A stretch of DNA of 64,000 nucleotides from Leptospira ognonensis (GCF_004770745.1 NZ_RQGD01000024.1:1-64000), one strand, 5' to 3'; counted from the first letter of the stretch, positions 35,073 to 44,532 are shown. Program-made: numbers and translations. The notes: a model not told the origin generated them from the letters alone.

Positions 35073-35960
35073 ATGAGTATGCTAGAGTCTTTGAAACAGT
35101 TTGTGCTTTCTAAAAATTTAAAAATTTCCGTCGGAGTAATGGCGTTACTTTTCGTCATCGTTATACTGCTTCGACCTAGCCCAAAGCCAGTCCAGATCGG
35201 ACACGTTACCAAAGGTACTTACCAAGAGGTAATCAAAGAAGAGGGAATTTCTCACATAAAAGAAGTATTTACTATATATTCTCCTGTAACTGGCGTTCTC
35301 CGGCGTATTGAAAAACATGCAGGCGATGCTATCATCAAAGGCGAAGTCCTTGCTGAAATTGATTGGGACAATCTTCGTATCATGAAATCACCAGTTAAAG
35401 GGAAAATACTTAAAATTTACCGTGATAGCGCCGGGCCAGTTATGATGGGCGAGAGATTGATGGATGTTGGTGATACAAAAGATATGGAGGTCTTAAGTTA
35501 TCTTCTTACTGAAGATTCAGCAGAATTGAATGTAAAAGATAAAGTCGTATTAACAGGATTTGGTGATTCACCCATCAATGCAGAAGTAAAAGTGATCGAA
35601 CCATCTGCAATTACGAAAGTTTCTTCATTAGGTGTTGAAGAACAAAGGGTACCTGTTCGCATGAGTATTGATCCACCGCCAGGAATGGGAGATGGATATC
35701 AGCTGGAGTGTAAGATCATCCTATTCGAAAAACCTGATTCAATTCTGATTCCCACGAGCGCCTTATTTCGAATAGATGAAAAATGGGCAGTCTTTGTGAT
35801 TCAAAATGGGAAGGCGAAGCTTCGTCTCGTTGAGATATCACATAACAGTGATGGAATCGCAAGTGTAAAATCGGGAATTGAAGTTGGTGAGATGTTAATA
35901 CTTTATCCAGGAGATTCCATAAAAGATGGAATCAAAGTAAAAAATGAAGACGAAAAATAA
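35073..35960 (+). CDS. Periplasmic adaptor (HlyD/MacA-like), short form
   Basis: This 295-residue inner-membrane anchored adaptor has one TM helix (about 18-36), then a biotinyl-lipoyl domain whose two halves are directly joined (VTGVLRRIEKHAGDAI and SPVKGKILKIY), a beta-barrel and a membrane-proximal domain. The usual alpha-helical hairpin between the lipoyl halves is absent, so docking to a TolC-like channel is doubtful. It starts 1 base after the permease stop and completes an ATPase-permease-adaptor operon. Confidence 0.82.
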   Translation: MSMLESLKQFVLSKNLKISVGVMALLFVIVILLRPSPKPVQIGHVTKGTYQEVIKEEGISHIKEVFTIYSPVTGVLRRIEKHAGDAIIKGEVLAEIDWDNLRIMKSPVKGKILKIYRDSAGPVMMGERLMDVGDTKDMEVLSYLLTEDSAELNVKDKVVLTGFGDSPINAEVKVIEPSAITKVSSLGVEEQRVPVRMSIDPPPGMGDGYQLECKIILFEKPDSILIPTSALFRIDEKWAVFVIQNGKAKLRLVEISHNSDGIASVKSGIEVGEMLILYPGDSIKDGIKVKNEDEK

Positions 35961-35994
35961 AATATTTTTTGATAATCAACCGTAATTTCCATTT

Positions 35995-36528
35995 TTATAT
36001 TGCCCTTTCATAGGTGGATTGGACAAACCCATTGCTGAAGCTTTTTGTTTTTGTATGATGGAGGTGGAGATCTTTCTTAAGTTCTCCAAATAGAGGTCTA
36101 CCTTGACCAATGAGAATTGGTATTTTTGTTATGATCAACTCATCAATCAAATTTGCTCTTAAAAAACTTTGGATTACTTTTCCACCATCAACGTACACAT
36201 TTTTAAAAGATTGTTCTTCTAAACTCGCAACGATTGTCGACGGTGTAGCTTGTGAAAATGTAATATCTTGTAATTGATATTTTTCTGATTCACTATGGGA
36301 ACTGCTTAGGACAATTGTTTTTTTGTCTGGGTAGGGCCATGAATCAAAACTCTCCACAGTACGAAACGTTCCACTGCCCATGAGAATCACGTCAATAGAT
36401 TTTATGAACTCGTTATAGCCGAAATCGTCCTTTTCGGGATTCGGTGCATTTACAAGCCAATCAATATCGCCATTGTTCCTTGCAATAAATCCATCAAGGG
36501 AAGTTGCAATAAATACTGATAATTTCAT
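35995..36528 (-). CDS. Dihydrofolate reductase-family protein (RibD C-terminal type)
   Basis: This 177-residue protein has the DHFR-like fold: SVFIATSLDGFIARNNGDID, VILMGSGTFRTVESFDSWPY, IVLSSS, VYVDGGKVIQSFLRANLID and the end PILIGQGRPLFGEL. Members are NAD(P)H-dependent reductases related to YyaP/RibD; the substrate is unknown. It is divergent from the TetR gene, across two palindromic operator sites, so it may be regulated by it. Confidence 0.85.
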   Translation of the reverse strand: MKLSVFIATSLDGFIARNNGDIDWLVNAPNPEKDDFGYNEFIKSIDVILMGSGTFRTVESFDSWPYPDKKTIVLSSSHSESEKYQLQDITFSQATPSTIVASLEEQSFKNVYVDGGKVIQSFLRANLIDELIITKIPILIGQGRPLFGELKKDLHLHHTKTKSFSNGFVQSTYERAI

Positions 36529-36536
36529 TAAGACCT

Positions 36537-36579
36537 CTACAGTGTAGAATATTTAATTAAATAAAAATATACACTGTAG
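36537..36579. promoter_or_regulatory. Inverted-repeat operator in the divergent TetR promoter
   Basis: CTACAGTGTA (36537-36546) and TACACTGTAG (36570-36579) are perfect inverted copies separated by 23 bases of AT-rich DNA. The first, extended by one base, is nearly a palindrome itself. The arrangement between divergent genes fits binding by the TetR-family protein encoded at 36636. Confidence 0.6.
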
Positions 36580-36635
36580 AAAATATTTCAATAAAAAAAC
36601 TTGAAACATTAATAAGATATTTAGAATAGCATCTC

Positions 36636-37259
36636 GTGAATCCTCCGCAAAAGAAAAAGAAATTCGTTTCAATAAATCAAAAGATCTTAAAAGAAAGCAT
36701 TCGTCTGATCGAAAGAGAGGGTCTGGATCGGTTTTCTCTACGAAAATTAGCAGAAAAAATCAAGATGGATCCCATGGCGGTATATCACTACTTTTCCTCA
36801 AAAAAGGAATTGATGTTTTCTTGCCTCCAGTTGGTATTTAAGAATTTTTCTCCTAATAAAGATTCAGTCAGTAAGGGGAAACCGAAAACAAAAACAAATC
36901 TCAAATTAAGTCACTCTCAACAACCAGAACCCGATTTTTTAATATTACAAGAGATGATAGATTCATACCGGAAAAAATATTTACAATATCCAAATTTATG
37001 CAAATATCTTCTGATTCATCCCGAATCTATTCCTCCTGAGATAGAAGAATACAATCATATGCTAATTCGTGAAATTGACAGGCTCGTTTCAAATCTAGAG
37101 GAAGCTAGATTGATTCGTGATATTTTAGTCGATTTCCTTCACGGATTTTGTCTCGCAGAGATATCGATTGCCAAAAAAAATAAAATTCAAAATTTGGAAC
37201 TGGAAAGCAAATTTCAAAAATCTATCCATTTCTTGGTTCGTAAGCTTTTGAGGTCTTAG
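36636..37259 (+). CDS. TetR/AcrR-family regulator
   Basis: The 207-residue protein starts with GTG. The HTH (about 15-60) reads ILKESIRLIEREGLDRFSLR, KLAEKIKMDPMAVYHYFSSK and KELM, as in TetR repressors. The ligand-binding part is helical without other markers, apart from a long polar linker (about 75-100). It leads directly (0 bases) into trmO. The upstream palindromes at 36537-36579 are the likely operator. The ligand is unknown. Confidence 0.85.
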   Translation: MNPPQKKKKFVSINQKILKESIRLIEREGLDRFSLRKLAEKIKMDPMAVYHYFSSKKELMFSCLQLVFKNFSPNKDSVSKGKPKTKTNLKLSHSQQPEPDFLILQEMIDSYRKKYLQYPNLCKYLLIHPESIPPEIEEYNHMLIREIDRLVSNLEEARLIRDILVDFLHGFCLAEISIAKKNKIQNLELESKFQKSIHFLVRKLLRS

Positions 37260-37715
37260 ATGAATATTGAAGTATCCCCCATTGGATTTGTGAAAAATTT
37301 ACGAAAGAAGCCGATTGACGATCAATGGTCGGAAGTTTTGAGTGAAATCGAACTTACAGGTGGTATCCCTGAAAACGCACTGCTAGGTTTGGAACACTTT
37401 TCGCATGTAGAAGTCATTTACTTTTTTGATCAAGTAAATCCCGAAGACATTGTATACTCAAACCATCCTCGCGGGAACAAAGCGTATCCACTCGTTGGTA
37501 TATTTGCGCAGAGGAAAAAAGATCGCCCCAACCAACTTGGATTATGTGTAGGAGAAATCATTAAAGTGGAAAAAAGAAAAATATATCTAAAATATTTAGA
37601 TGCCATTGATGGAACGCCTGTACTAGATATTAAACCTGTGATGAACGAATTTTTACCCAAGAGTGATGTTAAGCATCCAGATTGGTCTAGAGACTTAATG
37701 AAGAATTATTGGTAA
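37260..37715 (+). CDS. trmO: TsaA/TrmO-family tRNA methyltransferase
   Basis: This 151-residue UPF0066 protein corresponds to TrmO, which N6-methylates the threonylcarbamoyl adenosine at A37 of some tRNAs using SAM. Motifs: SPIGFVKNLRKKP, HFSHVEVIYFFDQV, HPRGNKAYPLVGIFAQR, KDRPNQLGLCVGEI, LDAIDGTPVLDIKPV. E. coli TrmO is longer (about 235); shorter single-domain forms are common. It directly follows the TetR gene and precedes a methyltransferase by 10 bases. Confidence 0.85.
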   Translation: MNIEVSPIGFVKNLRKKPIDDQWSEVLSEIELTGGIPENALLGLEHFSHVEVIYFFDQVNPEDIVYSNHPRGNKAYPLVGIFAQRKKDRPNQLGLCVGEIIKVEKRKIYLKYLDAIDGTPVLDIKPVMNEFLPKSDVKHPDWSRDLMKNYW

Positions 37716-37725
37716 GGTGGAGTTA

Positions 37726-38451
37726 ATGGATGTAGAGGAGCATTATAAAAAACATTTAGGTGATTTCTATACATGGATGTTAGGTGATTGGGCGTCAAAA
37801 AAAGACGAATTTCGTCTGTTTTTGAAAGAGCATTCGATCCTTCCTGGTGGATCTCAAGTAGCCGTTGATTTGGGTGCTGGAAACGGAATCCAAACTATTG
37901 CATTAGAAGAATTAGGTTACCAAGTGCTTGCCATTGATTTTAACCCCCAATTACTTGAGGAATTAAGAACAAATATATCAAATGATAAAACTCGGATTGT
38001 AGAAGGAGACATTCGAAATTTTTCCAAACATTTAGACAAGAAAGTAAACTTGATCCTGTGTTGTGGAGATACCATTGCACATTTAGATTCTTTGGCAGAG
38101 ATAGAAGTGTTGCTCAAGGATATTCATCAACATTTGGAAGAGAACGGATATATTATTTTATCCTTTCGTGATTATTCTCTCGCTCTCGAAAGTGATTCTC
38201 GTTTTATCCCTGTTAAGTCGGACGAAAATCAAATACATACCTGTATTTTGGATTATGAAACGGATAAAGTTCGTGTCACCGATCTTCTTTACAAAAAAAA
38301 TGGTGCTACTTGGGATATGAAAATTAGTTCTTACTACAAAGTACGAATACGTATTGAAGAAATTCTTTCTCTTTTGTTAGGTCTTGGATTTGAAGTTCTT
38401 GTGGAGAAAACCTTTCAAAGAATGACTACAATGATTGGAAAAAGAAAATAA
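37726..38451 (+). CDS. SAM-dependent methyltransferase
   Basis: ATG at 37726 (GGTGGAG upstream) gives 241 residues. The class I fold is clear: motif I VAVDLGAGNGIQTIALEELG, motif II VLAIDFNPQLLEEL, a later GDIRNF and NLILCCGDTIAHLDSLAEIE. The acceptor substrate is unknown. It lies in the TetR-trmO operon. Confidence 0.85.
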   Translation: MDVEEHYKKHLGDFYTWMLGDWASKKDEFRLFLKEHSILPGGSQVAVDLGAGNGIQTIALEELGYQVLAIDFNPQLLEELRTNISNDKTRIVEGDIRNFSKHLDKKVNLILCCGDTIAHLDSLAEIEVLLKDIHQHLEENGYIILSFRDYSLALESDSRFIPVKSDENQIHTCILDYETDKVRVTDLLYKKNGATWDMKISSYYKVRIRIEEILSLLLGLGFEVLVEKTFQRMTTMIGKRK

Positions 38452-38493
38452 TTCTTTTCAATATAAGTAGGGAAACATTACATCATTTCCATA

Positions 38494-39147
38494 ATGTCAA
38501 AGCTAGTTGTAAAAAGTTTTTCGATTTCGATAGACGGTTTCGGTGCAGGTCCACTTCAAAGCCTAGAGAACCCCTTGGGCATGGGTGGAATGGACCTTCA
38601 TAAATGGGTCTTTGATACAAAATCATTTAAATCTATGCATGGGGACGGAACAGGAGGAGCAGAAGGTATCGATAACGATTTTGTGACCAAAGGTTTCGAA
38701 AATCTAGGCGCCTGGATTCTAGGTAGAAACATGTTTGGGCCCATTCGTGGTCCATGGCTTGATGAAGAATGGAAAGGATGGTGGGGTCCAAATCCACCTT
38801 ACCATGTTCCTGTATTTGTCCTTACCCATCATCCTCGCCCGTCGATCGTTATGGAAGGCGGCACGGTTTTCCACTTTGTCACAGATGGTATTGAGAGTGC
38901 ACTTGTTCATGCAAAACAAGCTGCTGGAGGGAAGGACATTCGTTTGGGTGGTGGAGTCTCGACGATAAAACAATATCTGAAAAAAAGACTCATTGATGAA
39001 ATTCATTTGGCACAATCACCCGTATTACTTGGATCAGGCGAAAATTTGTTTTCAGATGTAAATTGGGGAGAACTAGGCTACCAGCTTGAGTCCCATGTTT
39101 CATCCTTGTTAACGAACCATCTAGTGATTAAAAAGATAGATTTATAA
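38494..39147 (+). CDS. Dihydrofolate reductase-family protein
   Basis: This 217-residue RibD-C-like reductase has the start KSFSISIDGFGAGPLQSLEN, WILGRNMFGPIRGPW, FVLTHHPRPS, DIRLGGGVSTIKQYLKKRL and SPVLLGSGENLF. It is a second DHFR-family member within 3 kb (the other is at 35995), and the two flank the TetR cluster. The substrate is unknown, though related proteins are annotated as deaminase-reductases. Confidence 0.87.
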   Translation: MSKLVVKSFSISIDGFGAGPLQSLENPLGMGGMDLHKWVFDTKSFKSMHGDGTGGAEGIDNDFVTKGFENLGAWILGRNMFGPIRGPWLDEEWKGWWGPNPPYHVPVFVLTHHPRPSIVMEGGTVFHFVTDGIESALVHAKQAAGGKDIRLGGGVSTIKQYLKKRLIDEIHLAQSPVLLGSGENLFSDVNWGELGYQLESHVSSLLTNHLVIKKIDL

Positions 39148-39170
39148 ATCTTTTTCCGATAAAACCTTGT

Positions 39171-39923
39171 TCAATTTTCTATAATGTCAAATACCAGGTA
39201 GTAGGGTTTTTCGCTAATAATTATCTGAACAAGCGTTAGTGATCGTTTCGTGATTTCTCCAGCCCGATTCTGAAAATGATGAAAAAAGTTTTGAACGTCT
39301 CCTTTTTCTTTCAACTCTTCCAGTAATTTGATTCTTTCCTCGGGATAAGGATAAAAATTGAAATTTACTGGAAGTTCTCCAATCACTTCTTCGCGGGAGT
39401 AACCTGTCGATTTCACAAAAGCATCATTACAATCAATGTAGCGATTATGATCGGAAATATCATTAATCGAGATCGGGATTGGACTGTATTTGAATGCTTT
39501 TTGAAATTTGATCTCTGACTCTCTTAGCCTTCGGTTGCTTTCCGCAAGATTTAATGCGATTTTAATGGAAGCAATAAGAACTATGGCACCAGCAGTTTTT
39601 AAAATGTAACCATAAGAAGTGATTTGTTCCGTTTTTTTAACGATCTCTTTTTCCGACTGAGAAGAGAGAAACATGATCGGAACATCCCGTATCGCCTGAA
39701 TGGATTTTGCAGTATCGAAGCCGTCCATTCCGCTTCCCAGGTCTAAATCCATCAGTATAAGATCTATATGTCTCGAATCCGATTTAACGATCTTAACTGC
39801 CTCTTCGCCGGTAGTCGCATGAATGACTTCAAATCCCTCTAGGTTTAGAAGTTTCATTTGTGACATGGCAATGATGACTTGGTCTTCAACGAGTAAAATT
39901 AATTTTTGGATAGATGGCTCCAT
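39171..39923 (-). CDS. Response regulator-PAS protein without output domain
   Basis: This 250-residue protein has a receiver (LILLVEDQVIIAM; phospho-Asp in LILMDLDLGSGMDGF; Lys in YILKTAG) followed by a PAS domain (FKYSPIPISINDISDHNRYI, VNFNFYPYPEERI). It resembles the N-terminal half of the hybrid kinase at 6172-7953 (GPGIDG receiver, SPIPYALND PAS) but ends without a kinase or DNA-binding domain. It may be an adaptor in a phosphorelay. A terminator and the thiolase gene lie upstream on the same strand. Confidence 0.88.
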   Translation of the reverse strand: MEPSIQKLILLVEDQVIIAMSQMKLLNLEGFEVIHATTGEEAVKIVKSDSRHIDLILMDLDLGSGMDGFDTAKSIQAIRDVPIMFLSSQSEKEIVKKTEQITSYGYILKTAGAIVLIASIKIALNLAESNRRLRESEIKFQKAFKYSPIPISINDISDHNRYIDCNDAFVKSTGYSREEVIGELPVNFNFYPYPEERIKLLEELKEKGDVQNFFHHFQNRAGEITKRSLTLVQIIISEKPYYLVFDIIEN

Positions 39924-39970
39924 TCTTTAATACTATCGGCGGAGAATATCACATAATGAGATTATAAAAT

Positions 39971-40002
39971 AAAAAACCCGAAAGATTTCTCCCTCGGGTT
40001 TC
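39971..40002 (-). terminator. Intrinsic terminator downstream of the thiolase
   Basis: The stem AAACCCGA (39974-39981) and TCGGGTTT (39994-40001) closes a 12-base loop. On the minus strand it is followed by a U-rich tract, so it ends transcription of the ilvC-thiolase unit. Confidence 0.75.
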
Positions 40003-40057
40003 AAAATATTACATTGAATATGCGAAAAACGCAAATTCGATGTTAACTATTTAAGCA

Positions 40058-41377
40058 TTACGCTCTTTCTACAACCATAGATCCAGCGATTCCACCGTGC
40101 GCACAAGCAGTAACTAGAACTTTCTTTGCATCTTTGTTTTCATGGAAATCCATGATCGCATTATGCAGAAGTCTGACTCCAGTAGCACCAAACGGGTGTC
40201 CGATGGCAATGGAACCGCCATTTGGATTGATTTTTTTTGCGTCAAAATTCTTTTCCCAATCAAAACCGGTTTTAATTTTGATTTCTTCGAGTGCTGCAAC
40301 CGCTGTTGCTGCAAAAGCCTCATGAATTTCGATCACATCTATGTTTTCGATTTTTTCACCCAGTTCTTCGAGAAGTCCAAGAGTTGCTTCCGCTTGTCCA
40401 AGTCCCATCAAATTTGGATGAACACCTTTCATTTTAAATCCAGAAACATACGCTTCCGCTTTGAGTCCGAGTTTTTTCGCTGCATCCTCAGATGCTACGA
40501 TGATACCAGCCGCTCCATCAGAACGAGGGCTTGCATTAAAGATAGAAACAGTAGGTCCGTGTGATTTTTTCAAATCCTTTCCATACTTTTCTTTCCATGC
40601 ATCAAACTTCATTCCTGGGTTATCGAACATCAGCATGGCGCGACCCATACGTGTAGGATTTTTAACCAGACCTTCACGTAGGAGGACGGCTTCATCAGCT
40701 TCGAGCATATTGCCTTCATCGTCCTTTACGGGCATGATATAGGGCTTGTAGCGACCTTCTTGTGTCGCTTCGAGAGCTCTCTTAAAAGACTCATAAGCTA
40801 CTTTGTCCTGTGTTTCGCGTGCCAGACCATAATTTTGCGCGAGGATTTCGGCTGTTACTTGCATGCCGTAGCTAGTTTCCCCATCCCCAAGTCCATCTTC
40901 CAATGTATCGCGAACTTCCACACCTTCTGGAAGCTCATTGGGAAGAAGTTTTAGAAGTGAATCTAAGCTATTTGTTTTTTTATTGAGACGTGCATTTTTC
41001 ACAACGAATGGCATAGAAGTCTGAGATTCTTCACCGATTACGAGGAATACTTTACCTTCACCGAGTAGGATTCTGCGCGTTGCTTCTGCAACTGCTTCGA
41101 GTCCCGACACACAGTTGTTAGCTACTGTTAGGCAAGGAATGTCAAGTGGGAGTCCCATGAGGTTTGCGATCACACGTGCAGAGTTAGGTGCATTCGAAAA
41201 ACCTTCTCCTACGATCACTCCATCAATGTCAGTTGGTTTTAAACCACTGCGTTTCATCACTTCCTCACCTACTAGTTTACCTAAGTGGTGGCCTGCGTAT
41301 CCAGCGAGAGCTTTACCGATTTGAGCAAACGGTGTTCTAGCTGGGCTTGAGAGAACGATCTTTTGTGTTACTTTCAT
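40058..41377 (-). CDS. Acetyl-CoA acetyltransferase / thiolase
   Basis: The 439-residue thiolase condenses or cleaves acyl-CoA. The nucleophilic Cys is in TVANNCVSGLEAVAEA (about 91). The C-terminal catalytic His is in NGGSIAIGHPFGATG, and the second Cys is in VTACAHGG. Length slightly exceeds the usual 390-400 because of an insert near 150-200, as in FadI/trifunctional-type enzymes. It is downstream of ilvC by 30 bases, and the two are probably co-transcribed. Confidence 0.92.
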   Translation of the reverse strand: MKVTQKIVLSSPARTPFAQIGKALAGYAGHHLGKLVGEEVMKRSGLKPTDIDGVIVGEGFSNAPNSARVIANLMGLPLDIPCLTVANNCVSGLEAVAEATRRILLGEGKVFLVIGEESQTSMPFVVKNARLNKKTNSLDSLLKLLPNELPEGVEVRDTLEDGLGDGETSYGMQVTAEILAQNYGLARETQDKVAYESFKRALEATQEGRYKPYIMPVKDDEGNMLEADEAVLLREGLVKNPTRMGRAMLMFDNPGMKFDAWKEKYGKDLKKSHGPTVSIFNASPRSDGAAGIIVASEDAAKKLGLKAEAYVSGFKMKGVHPNLMGLGQAEATLGLLEELGEKIENIDVIEIHEAFAATAVAALEEIKIKTGFDWEKNFDAKKINPNGGSIAIGHPFGATGVRLLHNAIMDFHENKDAKKVLVTACAHGGIAGSMVVERA

Positions 41378-41407
41378 GTTTTTGTTCCTTTTCTTGGCTT
41401 CTTACTA

Positions 41408-42424
<1,017 letters not shown>

Positions 42425-42474
42425 CTAGGTGATGATTTAACTAATATAGTCATTTTTTTTGCAAAGGGGGAGGG

Positions 42475-42600
42475 AAACAAGAAGGAATTGGGGCGCCTCT
42501 AATTGCTCCTCCGGGGTGCGCTTGTCGCTTCCGTCTCGTTTCTAACTGCGTTAGCTCCGAGACCTTCGCCCTGCAGATCAAGGGCGCAGTTTCACCTTCC
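42475..42600. repeat. GC-rich palindromic block
   Basis: A GC-rich stretch, higher in GC than its flanks, contains an inverted repeat CGCCCT (42567-42572) and AGGGCG (42581-42586) around an 8-base loop, and a GCGC-flanked GGGGTGCGC region at about 42514-42530. It overlaps only the end of the small lipoprotein. It may be a dispersed repeat. No second copy is found in this window, so the call is weak. Confidence 0.35.
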
Positions 42601-42903
42601 GTAACCTGGCTGTCGAAACGGATAAAAGTAAGAATTCGGAGTCTGCGGTATGCTTGTGTGGTAAAAACCAGCTCTGTGGCGCTGGTAGCGTGGCAGTTCC
42701 TTTTGCTTAAAATAGTATTCTGGGTATCCAGAATATTGATAGTAACCGTCCTTTTTTGATTCCTTGCACCAGCGCATGCCGCACCTCTCCTCAAAAAGTT
42801 CTCTTTGCAGTTGTGCCGTCGTTCTCTGTTGGTTTGTGCGGCATTGAAGGAAACAGAAAGAGAGGACCACACCCAAAAATATTTTATTTGCAACAAAAGT
42901 CAT
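42592..42903 (-). CDS. Small putative lipoprotein
   Basis: The 103-residue protein has a lipobox-like leader (FLGVVLSFCFLQCRTNQ, Cys about 21) and a polar, Tyr/Arg/Pro-rich remainder (YYQYSGYPEYYFKQ, HRAGFYHTSIPQTPN) with two Cys. Reading another frame gives an overlapping Arg-rich peptide, which I reject. It has no known family. It lies upstream of ilvC on the same strand, separated by the GC-rich block. Confidence 0.6.
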   Translation of the reverse strand: MTFVANKIFLGVVLSFCFLQCRTNQQRTTAQLQRELFEERCGMRWCKESKKDGYYQYSGYPEYYFKQKELPRYQRHRAGFYHTSIPQTPNSYFYPFRQPGYGR

Positions 42904-43007
42904 CTAACGGTCCTAAGAAGGTCTTTTCTAATCCAATATAACATCTTAAGACGGATTTAAAAATGAGTAAAATATACAAATTGCGGAAATTACCTAAGCC
43001 TACTGCG

Positions 43008-43817
43008 TCATGGTTGTTTTAAGGTTCTCAAATAATCTTCTGGAGTCAAACCGATCGTCTTCTTAAAGTCTTTGATGAAATGTGCTTGGTCGAAATAACC
43101 AAGCTCGAGTGCAAAATGCGCATAAGGGATTGTTGATTCTCTTTCTAAATGCATCGCCACTTCTTGGATCCGAAATCTTTGGATGATCCATTTGGGACCG
43201 ATTCCCACATATTTATGGAATAGTCTTTGCAAACTTCGCAAGTTAATGGAAAATAATTTGGCAATCTGATCTGCCGATTTGATACTTCGATCTTCTTTCA
43301 TTCGATTGACAATGTGATTGATCAGGGTGATGTTAGGATCTGGATTCGCTCGAAATTGTTCCAACCAACTTTCAATGATTTCAATTCTAAGTCCGTTCTC
43401 CTCCGTGGAAAAAATTTGATTTTCGATTTCGATGACATTCGTTTCTGTAATTTCGCTGATAGAGAACTTTTTGTTTGTGAGCATTGAAACATTTTTATGA
43501 AAAAAAGGGAAAAAAGCTCCGGGACGAAATTTGATCCCGAAAACAGAGCCCTTTCCTTTTAAAAGATAAGAGAATCTATCTTTTGTAACTCCATATATTA
43601 ACGAATTATTTTTTTCAAATACGATGTGTATGCTTGGATACGGCAGCGTTTCAGATAAAAATGTTTCATTATCTTCAAGTTCCCAATTTACAACCCAGTA
43701 ATATTCAATAAAAAAATCTAATTTCGGATTGGGATGATAGCGATTGTGATTTGCAATTAAGTTGAATTGACTTTGGCGAAGTAATCCTCGTGTAGGTTTG
43801 CCTTTTTCCTTCAACAT
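43008..43817 (-). CDS. AraC-family transcriptional regulator
   Basis: This 269-residue regulator has a ligand-sensing N-terminal half (about 15-165; NHNRYHPNPKLDFFIEYYWV then FGIKFRPGAFFPFF) resembling the DUF6597-type domain, and two C-terminal HTH motifs (SADQIAKLFSINLRSLQRLF; ALELGYFDQAHFIKDFKK). The second matches the AraC signature, ending in GLTPEDYL. It is divergent from the SRPBCC protein gene, its probable target (inference). Confidence 0.88.
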   Translation of the reverse strand: MLKEKGKPTRGLLRQSQFNLIANHNRYHPNPKLDFFIEYYWVVNWELEDNETFLSETLPYPSIHIVFEKNNSLIYGVTKDRFSYLLKGKGSVFGIKFRPGAFFPFFHKNVSMLTNKKFSISEITETNVIEIENQIFSTEENGLRIEIIESWLEQFRANPDPNITLINHIVNRMKEDRSIKSADQIAKLFSINLRSLQRLFHKYVGIGPKWIIQRFRIQEVAMHLERESTIPYAHFALELGYFDQAHFIKDFKKTIGLTPEDYLRTLKQP

Positions 43818-43884
43818 ATATCATTTTTTGAAACTCTGTCGCGAATTTACAATCCAAAAGTAAATAAAATGGTTACATTACATT

Positions 43885-44295
43885 ATGGAAAAGATAAAAC
43901 AATTGAATCATAATTTAAAATTGAGTCTTAATATAAATATAGAGACCAAATTGGAGAGGGTCTGGGAGATTCTCACTTCCCCTTTATACATGAAGGAATA
44001 TTTATATGGGACCGAAGCAATCTCTGAATGGAAAGAAGGAAGTACACTTGTCTTTAGAGGTATTTGGGAAGGGACTACTTATGAAGATAGGGGATTGATT
44101 CGCACTTGGCAACCTCCTTATTATTTTACTTATACTTATTATAGTAACTTCTTCGGTCTGCCGGATCTTCCAGAAAATTACTCTCTTCTGGAAAACCGAC
44201 TTTCGCTAAATGGCGATTTTGTAGAAATACATCTAACGCAAACTCGATTCGTCCGGATGCTTCCGTGTCAAGAGATAGAGCAAAGGACCAAATGA
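43885..44295 (+). CDS. AHSA1/SRPBCC-domain protein with an altered C-terminus
   Basis: The 136-residue protein matches the START-like AHSA1 fold: an N-terminal strand KLSLNINIETKLERVWEILT, TSPLYMKEYLYGTEAISEWK, EGSTLVFRGIWEGTTYED and FVEIHLTQT. The long C-terminal helix (usually W..vL..LK..LE) is absent. Instead the last ~20 residues overlap, antiparallel, the end of a DUF2834 gene (63-base convergent overlap). A deletion may have fused the ends; it may be a truncated or non-functional gene. It is divergent from the AraC regulator. Confidence 0.7.
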   Translation: MEKIKQLNHNLKLSLNINIETKLERVWEILTSPLYMKEYLYGTEAISEWKEGSTLVFRGIWEGTTYEDRGLIRTWQPPYYFTYTYYSNFFGLPDLPENYSLLENRLSLNGDFVEIHLTQTRFVRMLPCQEIEQRTK

Positions 44296-44532
44296 ACCGG
44301 AAAGCAAAGTGAGAAAAATCCAAATAAATCGATTTCTACCTAATGCTTTCGCATCCTTCCACATCCATACCATAAAAAAACTGAGGGCAATGATCAGATC
44401 GACAAGCACTTGTGCGGCACCGAAACTTTTAAAATGAGGTTCGAGGATCCCCCAGTAACCATGGTAATATAGGGCAAATCCAGTAAGTATGGAAAAACAT
44501 ATAAACGTAACTGTTAAGATCAATTTTTGCAT
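44233..44532 (-). CDS. DUF2834 membrane protein
   Basis: The 99-residue protein has three hydrophobic segments (about 5-22, 35-57, 68-88). It matches DUF2834 by AAQVLVDLIIALSFFMVWMW and the end FLTLLSGSFGPLLYLLTRKH. The function is unknown. It overlaps the SRPBCC gene tail to tail by 63 bases, and its last residues correspond to sequence that would otherwise be the SRPBCC 3' end. Confidence 0.72.
   Translation of the reverse strand: MQKLILTVTFICFSILTGFALYYHGYWGILEPHFKSFGAAQVLVDLIIALSFFMVWMWKDAKALGRNRFIWIFLTLLSGSFGPLLYLLTRKHPDESSLR

Noticed and set aside
38494..39147. A CRISPR or insertion-sequence signature near the reductase cluster
   Set aside because: No spaced repeats, transposase or flanking inverted repeats are present anywhere in the window.
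42450..42896. 148-codon frame overlapping the small lipoprotein in another frame
   Set aside because: It is Arg-rich, runs into the GC-rich block, has no signal peptide and competes with the lipobox-bearing frame.
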